A stretch of DNA of 64,000 nucleotides, from positions 1 to 64,000 of the forward strand of contig NZ_JAGEPF010000036.1 of NCBI RefSeq assembly GCF_017573465.1, in the 5' to 3' direction. Source of the DNA: Actinomadura violacea (GTDB lineage: Bacteria > Actinomycetota > Actinomycetes > Streptosporangiales > Streptosporangiaceae). Positions within the stretch are counted from its first letter, which is position 1; every line of letters starts with the position of its first letter. The translations under genes and the position numbers were made by a program. This document shows positions 58,437 through 64,000 of this stretch, in pieces. The notes under the pieces are model-generated. The model did not search any database. It saw nothing but the letters and a program-made list of their open reading frames with translations, and was not told the DNA's origin.

Positions 58437-58500
58437 CGTTGACTTGCGGCGTGTCGTCCTTATCCGGCCGCCGATAAGGACGACACGCCGCAAGTCAACG
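58437..58500. repeat. Perfect 28-bp inverted repeat with 8-base centre
   Basis: Left arm 58437-58464 and right arm 58473-58500 are exact reverse complements over all 28 bases; outer and inner flanks do not pair. Arms begin CGTTGACTTGCGG and end TCGTCCTTATC; the 8-base centre is CGGCCGCC. Less GC-rich than the flanks. It lies between the DksA-like gene and the chorismate mutase gene, both on the minus strand. It could be a strong bidirectional terminator, a REP/MITE-like element or a protein-binding site. Confidence 0.9.
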
Positions 58501-58574
58501 CACCTCCAGAGGTCCCGAGGAGGACGAGACCTACAGGTCCAGCTCGCCGGCCTGACGCCGTGGCGGAGATGGCG

Positions 58575-58907
58575 TCAGGCGCAGCCGACGCAGGTTCGGG
58601 CCGTCGGCCGGACGGCCAGGCGCTCCGTCGCGATCGGGCCGCCGCAACGTTCGCAGGTCCCGTAGGCGCCGTCGGCGAGCCGGCGCAGCGCGCCGTCGAT
58701 CTCGGCCAGATGGGCTCGGGCGCGGCTCAGGGACGCCTCGATCCGGGCGCGCTCGAACGCGATGGTGGCGCCCTCCGGGTCGTGCTCGTCGTCCGCGTTG
58801 CTCTGCGCCGACGCTTCGACGACGCCCTCCCAGTCGCGGCGCAGCGACGCCAGGAGTTCCAGCGTGCCCGCGCGGTCCGCGGTGAGTCGTTCCTCCGCCG
58901 TGGTCAC
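58575..58907 (-). CDS. TraR/DksA family zinc-finger protein
   Basis: The 110-residue protein has a helical hairpin at about 1-80, with acidic residues in the tip region (NADDEHDPEGATIAF), and a C-terminal zinc site. Cys pairs are YGTCERCGGPI and RTCVGCA, typical of DksA/TraR. DksA-type proteins enter the RNA polymerase secondary channel and tune transcription; actinobacterial forms are less studied. The GTG 58907 start has no good ribosome site. It stands alone between a sensor kinase and the long inverted repeat. Confidence 0.88.
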   Translation of the reverse strand: MTTAEERLTADRAGTLELLASLRRDWEGVVEASAQSNADDEHDPEGATIAFERARIEASLSRARAHLAEIDGALRRLADGAYGTCERCGGPIATERLAVRPTARTCVGCA

Positions 58908-59039
58908 ACCGCGTTCAACGCCCGCCGCGCCCGGCGCGATTCCTCCATTTGTGGCGGGTCGGGGTGAACTCGGATGGGGCGGGGTGCATCAGACGTAGTG
59001 GTGGCCGTGGTGATCGGGGGACCACGGCCACCACTTGCG

Positions 59040-60482
59040 CTATTTCGGGATCCTGGGCGCGACGCTCTGGGCGAGGGCGCCGGCCTTGCCGCACAGGTCC
59101 GTCACCGACGAGTTCTTCGCGTAGGCGTTGACCGCGACGTTCCCGAAGGACGCGGGCCACTGGATGAGGCAGTTGTAGGAACTGCTCACCATCTGCGCGG
59201 ACGACGGCAGGCCCGTGACCGACGGCGGCGAGGGCTTCCCGCCGTTCTGCACGCTGACCTCCAGCGAGCCGTAGGCGAGCATGAGGTACCCGTCGCCCCA
59301 GCCCGGCGGGTACCAGCGGCAGACCCGCAGCCAGGGCTTGCCGGTGCCGGGCTTGCCCGTGCCCTGCGCCTGCCCGGCCCAGAGCTTGAACGTGCGTTTG
59401 GTGGTGTCGTCGGGGGTCTGGCAGGGGTCGGGCAGGCCGTCCGCGTCCGTCGGGACCGGGGCGGGCGGCGCCGTGGTGGTCTTCGCGGCGGCAGGGTGAA
59501 GCCTTGTCGCGGACGGGTGGTCCTTGTGGCCGCCCCCGGCCGTGGCCACAAGGACGACCGCCGCCGCGCCCACGAGGGCCGCTGCGCATCCGCCGGCGAT
59601 CAGCGCGTTCCGCCGCCCGTGGACGGGCCGGAGCGTCCGGGTGGGGAGCGACGGCGCGCCGATCATCTCCAGCGCCCGCGGGACGGACGGACGCGCCGCC
59701 GGGTTCTTGCTCAGCAGCGCGGTGATGAGCGGCGCGAGGCCGCCCGCGCGCTGCGGCGGCGGCGGGTCGTGCATGATCACGGCCCGGAGCGTCCCGCTGG
59801 GGCTGTCGCGGCGGAACGGCGAGAGGCCCTCGACCGCGCGGTAGAGGGTGACGCCGAGGGAGAACAGGTCGCTCGCGGCGTCGCCGTCGGCGCCGTCGGC
59901 GCGTTCGGGGGCGAGGTACTCGGCCGATCCGATGATCAGGCCGGTGGCGGTGAGCGCGGTGTCGGCCTGGTGCACGGCGATGCCGAAGTCGGTGAGCAGG
60001 ACGTCGCCGTTCTCGGCCAGCATCACGTTCGCGGGCTTGACGTCGCGGTGCAGGATGCCGGCGGCGTGGGCGGCGCCGAGCGCGTTGAGCAGCCCGGCCG
60101 CCACGTGGGCGGCCTCGGGTTCCGGCAGCGGGCCGCCGGCGCGGAGCCGGTCCTCCAGCGACCGGCCGGTCACCAGCCGCATGACGATCCATGGGACGCC
60201 GTCCTCGATGACGACGTCGTGCACGGTCACGATGTTGGGGTGGTCGCGGAGCCGTGCGGCGTTGCGGGCCTCGCGTTCGGCGCGGGCGAGGCGCTGCCCC
60301 AGTTCGGCGTCGGCCCCCGGTGGCAGCCACATGCCCTTGACCGCCACGACCACGCCGAGCGCCTCGTCCCGCGCCTTCCAGACCTGCCCGAACCCGCCCG
60401 AGCCGAGTGGCTCGAGCAGCCGGTAGCGGCCGCCCACCAGATGTCCGGGCCGGATCCGTCCGGTGACCTCGTTGTCCGTCAC
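59040..60482 (-). CDS. Membrane Ser/Thr protein kinase with extracellular Cys-containing sensor
   Basis: The 480-residue protein has a kinase domain at about 18-275: LGSGGFGQVWKA, VVVAVKGMW, HRDVKPANVML, TDFGIA and APERADG. One membrane helix at about 285-310 follows (ALIAGGCAAALVGAAAVVLV). The extracellular part has a Thr/Pro/Ala spacer and a domain of about 130 residues (345-480). It carries four Cys (PDPCQTPD, RVCRWYPPG, YNCLIQWP, DLCGKAG) that could form two disulfides. The sensor resembles no named domain. GTG 60482 follows a CATAAT -10 box by 7 bases. Confidence 0.92.
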   Translation of the reverse strand: MTDNEVTGRIRPGHLVGGRYRLLEPLGSGGFGQVWKARDEALGVVVAVKGMWLPPGADAELGQRLARAEREARNAARLRDHPNIVTVHDVVIEDGVPWIVMRLVTGRSLEDRLRAGGPLPEPEAAHVAAGLLNALGAAHAAGILHRDVKPANVMLAENGDVLLTDFGIAVHQADTALTATGLIIGSAEYLAPERADGADGDAASDLFSLGVTLYRAVEGLSPFRRDSPSGTLRAVIMHDPPPPQRAGGLAPLITALLSKNPAARPSVPRALEMIGAPSLPTRTLRPVHGRRNALIAGGCAAALVGAAAVVLVATAGGGHKDHPSATRLHPAAAKTTTAPPAPVPTDADGLPDPCQTPDDTTKRTFKLWAGQAQGTGKPGTGKPWLRVCRWYPPGWGDGYLMLAYGSLEVSVQNGGKPSPPSVTGLPSSAQMVSSSYNCLIQWPASFGNVAVNAYAKNSSVTDLCGKAGALAQSVAPRIPK

Positions 60483-60489
60483 GGTGACG

Positions 60490-60495
60490 ATTATG
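60490..60495 (-). promoter_or_regulatory. -10 box CATAAT, 7 bases before GTG 60482 (leaderless)
   Basis: Minus-strand CATAAT is followed by 7 bases and GTG of the kinase gene. No ribosome site is seen. Confidence 0.45.
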
Positions 60496-60551
60496 CGCCC
60501 AAACAGACATTGGTGTCTATGTAATCGCGAGGACCTGCGGGAACGCGCGCG

Positions 60552-61175
60552 TCACCCCGTGAACCGCGCCGCCGCCTCCCCCTCGACACGCCCCTCGGGC
60601 AGGCGCCGCCCGCACACCACGAGCAGCAGGTCGCCCGCGAGGCCGCGGACCGGCGTCCCGGTGCCGTAGCTCCAGTCGAGGTCGGTCGCCTCCAGCTTGA
60701 CCCCGTCCAGATCGGTCTTGAAGTAGGCGACGTTCTTCGGCCGCATCCCGTCCAGCACCAGGGCGATCCGGTCCACGGGAGGGCGGCGGTCCAGGCCGGC
60801 CCCCACCGTGATGTCCAGCCCGTGGATCACGTCGTGGGAGAGCGCGCCGACGGCGCCTCCCCCGGGCGGCGTCCACGGATGGTCGATGTTGTCGCGCAGC
60901 TGGGCGAGGAGCTGATCAGCGGAGAGCGCGGCGGCGTCGCGGCGCGCGGACCGGTCGGCCATCAGGTTGAAGCGGCCGCCCGCCTTCACCATGTCCAGGA
61001 GAAAGCGCGGGAGCGAGGTCCGGTACGGCATCGTCGTGTGCGCGATCACCTCCCGCACCCGCCACCCCTCGCACAGCGTCGGCGCGTCCCACTGCTCGGG
61101 CCGGAGCCCCGCGAGCATGCCGGCCTGCTCGCGGCGCTCCGCGGCCACCTCGGCGCGGATCTTGTCTTCGGTCAT
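60552..61175 (-). CDS. Maleylpyruvate isomerase/DinB-like mycothiol-dependent family protein
   Basis: The 207-residue protein has the DinB-like helical fold used by mycothiol-dependent enzymes. EQWDAPTLCEGWRVREVIAH near 27-46 holds a metal-binding His, and GALSHDVIHGLDITVGAG near 110-127 the second and third ligands. The C-terminal half carries LDWSYGTGTPVRGLAGDLLLV. Such proteins perform thiol-assisted isomerisation or conjugation in actinomycetes; substrate unknown. ATG 61175 has AGGAGGAG 7 bases upstream. It is divergent from the SigX5-type sigma factor, about 100 bases away. Confidence 0.86.
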   Translation of the reverse strand: MTEDKIRAEVAAERREQAGMLAGLRPEQWDAPTLCEGWRVREVIAHTTMPYRTSLPRFLLDMVKAGGRFNLMADRSARRDAAALSADQLLAQLRDNIDHPWTPPGGGAVGALSHDVIHGLDITVGAGLDRRPPVDRIALVLDGMRPKNVAYFKTDLDGVKLEATDLDWSYGTGTPVRGLAGDLLLVVCGRRLPEGRVEGEAAARFTG

Positions 61176-61266
61176 CACGGTCTCCTCCTGCTGGCACTGG
61201 CCTTCCCAGGGGATACGACGCGGACACCGGAAACTCATCGGTGGCCGGAACGTCGGGGGCCGCGCA

Positions 61267-61278
61267 TAGGGTCGGGGC
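61267..61278 (+). promoter_or_regulatory. -10 box TAGGGT with 6-base gap to GTG 61279 (leaderless)
   Basis: TAGGGT at 61267-61272 followed by 6 bases and GTG. An ECF-like GGAAC (61247-61251) lies 15 bases upstream of it, so self-control by the encoded sigma factor is possible. Confidence 0.5.
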
Positions 61279-62268
61279 GTGACGGAGGCGTTGACCGGTG
61301 CGGCCTCCCGCCTGGAGCCGTACCGGACGGAACTGACCGGCTACTGCTACCGGATGCTCGGGTCCGGCTTCGAGGCCGAGGACGCGGTGCAGGAGACCCT
61401 GCTGCGGGCGTGGCGGTCGTTCGACCGCTACGACGAGCGGCGCGGGTCCCTGCGGACGTGGCTGTACCGCATCGCGACGAACGTCTGCCTCGACATGCTG
61501 CGCAGCGCGCAGCGCCGGGCCCTCGCCATGGACCTCGGTCCCGCCGCGGACGGTTCGGGCCCGCCGGACCTGGGCGCGCCCCGTCCCGAGGCCGGCTGGG
61601 TCCAGCCGGTGCCCGACGCGCTCGTCCTGCCCGCCGACGGCGATCCGGAGCGGCTGGCGGTGCAGCGCGAGACGGTCCGGCTGGCGTTCGTCGCCGCGCT
61701 CCAGCACCTGCCGCCCCGGCAGCGGGCCGTGCTGATCCTGTGCGACGTGCTGTGCTGGAAGGCGGCGGAGGCCGCGCAGGCGCTGGACTCCACGACGGCC
61801 TCGGTGACCAGCGCGTTGCAGCGCGCCAGGACGACCTTGAAGGCCGTGAGCCCCGGGCTCGGCGAACCGTTCCACCCATCGGACGCCGCGCAGCGCGACC
61901 TGCTGGCCCGCTACTGCGACGCGTTCGAGCGGCACGACGTCGCCGCGCTGGTGGCGCTGATCCACGAGGACGCGACGATGTCGATGCCGCCGTTCACCTG
62001 GTGGCTGCGCGGCCGCGGCGCGATCCGGCGGGCGCTGCTCGCCCCGGAGGCGTCGTGCGCGGGCGCCCGGCTGGTCCCGGTCGCGGCGAACGGCTCGCCG
62101 GCGTACTGGCAGACCCGTCCGGGGCCCGACGGCGTCCACGCGCCGTTCGCCCTGGTCGTCCTCGACCTCTTCGAGGGGCTGGTCGGCGGGAGCACGACGT
62201 TCCTGAACACCGATCGGCTGCTGCCCCTCTTCGGCGCCCCGCCGGGTCGCAACCAAGCGCTCGCTTGA
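61279..62268 (+). CDS. SigX5/SigG-type ECF sigma factor with C-terminal SnoaL-like domain
   Basis: The 329-residue protein has region 2 at about 12-80 (YRTELTGYCYRMLGSGFEAE, DAVQETLLRAWRSFDRYDER, SLRTWLYRIATNVCLDML) and region 4 at about 130-185 (ALQHLPPRQRAVLILCDVLC, TTASVTSALQRARTTL). A C-terminal SnoaL-like NTF2 domain follows at about 200-320 (RYCDAFERHDVAALVALIHE). This fused form is the SigX5/SigG group, in which the extra domain takes over part of the anti-sigma function. No separate anti-sigma gene is adjacent. The GTG start is leaderless. It is divergent from a DinB-like protein that may be a target. Confidence 0.9.
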   Translation: MTEALTGAASRLEPYRTELTGYCYRMLGSGFEAEDAVQETLLRAWRSFDRYDERRGSLRTWLYRIATNVCLDMLRSAQRRALAMDLGPAADGSGPPDLGAPRPEAGWVQPVPDALVLPADGDPERLAVQRETVRLAFVAALQHLPPRQRAVLILCDVLCWKAAEAAQALDSTTASVTSALQRARTTLKAVSPGLGEPFHPSDAAQRDLLARYCDAFERHDVAALVALIHEDATMSMPPFTWWLRGRGAIRRALLAPEASCAGARLVPVAANGSPAYWQTRPGPDGVHAPFALVVLDLFEGLVGGSTTFLNTDRLLPLFGAPPGRNQALA

Positions 62269-62330
62269 CCGTCGGCCGGTCCGCCGGACACCATGGCGGG
62301 GCCCCGGACGAGCCGACGCGGAGGAGACCC

Positions 62331-63398
62331 ATGGCGCCGCTGGACGGACTGCGCGTGCTGGACCTGACCATGTGGCGGCCCGGCCCGTACACCACGCAGC
62401 TGCTCGCCCAGCTCGGCGCCGACGTCATCAAGGTGGAGCCGCCGGGCGGGGAGCCCATGCGGATGTTCCAGGGCCACTTCGACCTGCTCAACCGGCGCAA
62501 GCGCAGCATCGCCCTCGACCTGAAGTCCGACGCCGGGCGGGAGCGGTGCCTGGAGCTCGCGGCGGACGCCGAGGTGTTCGTCGAAGGATTCCGGCCCGGC
62601 GTCGCGGACCGGCTCGGCGTCGGCGACGCGGCCGTGCGCGCGCGCAACCCCCGCCTCGTCTACTGCTCCATCTCGGGCTACGGCGCGGACGGGCCGCTCG
62701 CCCAGGTGCCGGGCCACGACGTCAACTACCGCGCGTACGCGGCGACGCTGCCGCCGGACGCGGTGTCCCCGTCGCTGGAGGAGCTGCCGGTCGCCGACAT
62801 GGCCGCCGCGACGATGGCCGCGTTCGCGATCACCGCCGCGTGCCTCAAGGCCCGCGCGAGCGGGGAGGGCGACCGGATCGACCTCGGGATGGCCGACGTG
62901 CTGGCGCACTGGACGAGCACCGTCCCGGAGGCCACCCGCCCGCAGCCGGCCCCCGAGCCCGCGGAGCCGGCGCCGCACGTGACCGGGCCCGTCCCCGGGT
63001 ACGGCGTCTACGCCACCAAGGACGGCCTGCGGATCACGCTCGGGGTCGTGTCGGAGGAGCGGCTGTGGGCGGCGACGTGCGGCGCGCTCGGCCTGGACGG
63101 GGCGGCGGGCGTCCCGTTCGCCGAACGGCTCGGCCGGGTCGCCGAGCTGGACGCGCGGATCGCCGCCGCGATCGCCCGGCTGACCAGGGACGAGGCGATG
63201 GAGCGGCTGTCGGCGGCGGGGGCGCCGGTCGCGCCGCTGCTGTCCGGCGCCGAGATGCTGGACCTCGATCATTTCCGGGCGCGCGGCGTGCTGGACTCCG
63301 GTCCGGTCCGCACCGCCGCGCACCCGCCGCTGCCCGGCGGGCCCGTCGCCGGGCTGGACGAGCACCGCGGTCAGGGCTGGCACCGTCTCACCGACTGA
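62331..63398 (+). CDS. CaiB/BaiF family CoA-transferase
   Basis: The 355-residue protein has the family marks MAPLDGLRVLDLTMWRPGPY at the start, LGADVIKVEPPGGEPMR near 30, LNRRKRSIALDLKSD near 55, and LVYCSISGYGADGP near 105. The catalytic Asp is in ELPVADMAAATMAAFAITAA near 148, followed by GDRIDLGMADV near 180. The family moves CoA between organic acids or racemises 2-methylacyl-CoA. The substrate is not evident and no partner dehydrogenase is adjacent. ATG 62331 follows GAGGAG with 5 bases spacing. The SigX5-type sigma gene ends 62 bases upstream, so co-transcription is possible. Confidence 0.9.
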   Translation: MAPLDGLRVLDLTMWRPGPYTTQLLAQLGADVIKVEPPGGEPMRMFQGHFDLLNRRKRSIALDLKSDAGRERCLELAADAEVFVEGFRPGVADRLGVGDAAVRARNPRLVYCSISGYGADGPLAQVPGHDVNYRAYAATLPPDAVSPSLEELPVADMAAATMAAFAITAACLKARASGEGDRIDLGMADVLAHWTSTVPEATRPQPAPEPAEPAPHVTGPVPGYGVYATKDGLRITLGVVSEERLWAATCGALGLDGAAGVPFAERLGRVAELDARIAAAIARLTRDEAMERLSAAGAPVAPLLSGAEMLDLDHFRARGVLDSGPVRTAAHPPLPGGPVAGLDEHRGQGWHRLTD

Positions 63399-63428
63399 TA
63401 TTCAGGTGGGATTGTCGGATTCATTTGG

Positions 63429-63440
63429 CATCCTTGTGAC
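63429..63440 (+). promoter_or_regulatory. -10-like box CATCCT with 6-base gap to GTG 63441
   Basis: CATCCT at 63429-63434 precedes GTG by 6 bases, similar to the other leaderless starts, though the first T is replaced by C. Confidence 0.35.
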
Positions 63441-64000
63441 GTGAGCGCGCGTGCGATGAGTCCTGTCCTGGTCGGCCGGGCAGCCGAGCTCGGCCTGCTG
63501 GAGGACGCGCTGGCGTCGGCCCCCGGCGCCGTGCTGGTCGGCGGCGAGGCCGGCCTCGGCAAGACCCGGCTGATCCGCGAGTTCGCCGCGTCCGTCGGCC
63601 GCGGCCGGGCCCGCGTGCTGATCGGCGGCTGCCTGGAGCTCGGCTCCGACGGCCTGCCGTTCGCGCCGTTCACCACCGTGCTGCGCGGCCTGGTCCGCGA
63701 CGTCGGCATCGACGGCGTCGCGGCGCTCGTCCCGCGCGGCGACACCGGGTCCCTCGCCCGGCTGCTGCCGGAGTTCGGGGAGCCGGAGAGCGACGCCGCC
63801 ACCGGTGAGGAGCGCGCCCGGCTGTTCGAGGTGGTGCTGACGCTGTTCGAACGGCTCGCCGAGCGCGAGCCGGTGGTCCTGGTCATCGAGGACGCGCACT
63901 GGGCGGACCGTTCCACTCGCGACCTGCTGGCGTTCCTGGTGCGCAACCTCAGCGTCGCGCCGGTCCTGATCGTCGTCACCTACCGGTCGGACGAGCTGCA
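63441..64000 (+). CDS. AAA ATPase domain of large LuxR/LAL-type regulator, N-terminal part
   Basis: The frame is open to the window end, giving about 186 residues of what is probably an 800-1000 residue protein. It begins VLVGRAAELGLLEDALASAP, then Walker A GGEAGLGKTRLIREFA near 34, and Walker B VVLVIEDAHWADRSTRDLL near 148. This is the ATP-binding part of LAL/BTAD-like or adenylate-type signal regulators, which end in a LuxR helix-turn-helix not visible here. GTG 63441 is preferred because of the -10-like box 6 bases upstream; ATG 63456 is an alternative. The target pathway is unknown. Confidence 0.85.
   Translation, partial: MSARAMSPVLVGRAAELGLLEDALASAPGAVLVGGEAGLGKTRLIREFAASVGRGRARVLIGGCLELGSDGLPFAPFTTVLRGLVRDVGIDGVAALVPRGDTGSLARLLPEFGEPESDAATGEERARLFEVVLTLFERLAEREPVVLVIEDAHWADRSTRDLLAFLVRNLSVAPVLIVVTYRSDEL

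Overview
The window is GC-rich throughout (third codon positions almost all G or C), with many GTG/TTG starts and many genes whose start codon sits 6-7 bases after a TANNNT -10 box. Together with an SSI-type protease inhibitor, ECF sigma factors, PASTA-less Ser/Thr kinases, a mycothiol-type DinB protein, DUF2630, DUF6158 and CU044_5270 proteins, this points to a filamentous actinomycete. An Actinomadura/Thermomonosporaceae-like chromosome is my inference; no rRNA, tRNA or other taxonomic marker is present to prove it. I see no phage, integron, insertion sequence or CRISPR array, and composition is even, so this looks like chromosomal backbone with small accessory modules.

Layout. 1-10.8 kb is a signalling and stress block. 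It holds a Pro-rich partial gene, an unknown protein and a PAS-GAF-PP2C-HATPase phosphatase (minus strand). Then come a TetR regulator with a clear operator, an orphan SigR/SigH-type sigma factor, an SSI protease inhibitor, a CBS-domain protein, a GAF-ANTAR protein, a second PP2C phosphatase and a DUF6328 membrane protein. 10.8-16.3 kb carries two evolutionarily different prolyl-tRNA synthetases placed back to back, a VOC protein and an ABC-F ATPase. 16.3-17.9 kb is an ECF sigma factor coupled to a CU044_5270 membrane protein. 18.0-23.1 kb is a tightly packed six-gene operon of a sugar epimerase, two GT4 glycosyltransferases, a MurG-like protein, a basic unknown protein and a zinc-finger/Tyr-rich mini-protein. 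This is the best candidate for an undescribed system.

23.1-31.8 kb has a Tat-lipoprotein serine hydrolase, YceI, VanW, DUF6158, a cupin-P450 pair, a PAP2-lipid kinase fusion and a two-gene polysaccharide/teichoic-acid type ABC exporter. 31.9-36.2 kb is a complete CUT1-type sugar ABC importer with its own ATPase. 36.3-43.7 kb has a YbhB protein, a DUF5937/ArsR regulator divergent from an MFS pump with a 24-bp operator between them, a small membrane protein, a KamA-family radical SAM enzyme, a DUF998-hydrolase-lipoprotein operon and a convergent paralogue of that lipoprotein.

44-50.8 kb has plsX, a P-type ATPase broken by an internal deletion, argS, a flavin-dependent oxidoreductase coupled to DUF2630, and a histone H1-like protein whose ribosome binding site lies in a hairpin. 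50.9-54.1 kb is a deoxyribose catabolic operon (deoC, aldehyde dehydrogenase, half-length aldehyde dehydrogenase). 54.2-60.5 kb holds a SigE70-type sigma factor with its membrane partner, a WD40 Ser/Thr kinase, a secreted chorismate mutase, a DksA/TraR zinc protein and a second sensor kinase; a perfect 28-bp inverted repeat lies among them. 60.5-64 kb holds a DinB/maleylpyruvate isomerase-like protein, a SigX5-type sigma factor, a CaiB CoA-transferase and the start of a large LuxR/LAL-type ATPase regulator that runs off the window.
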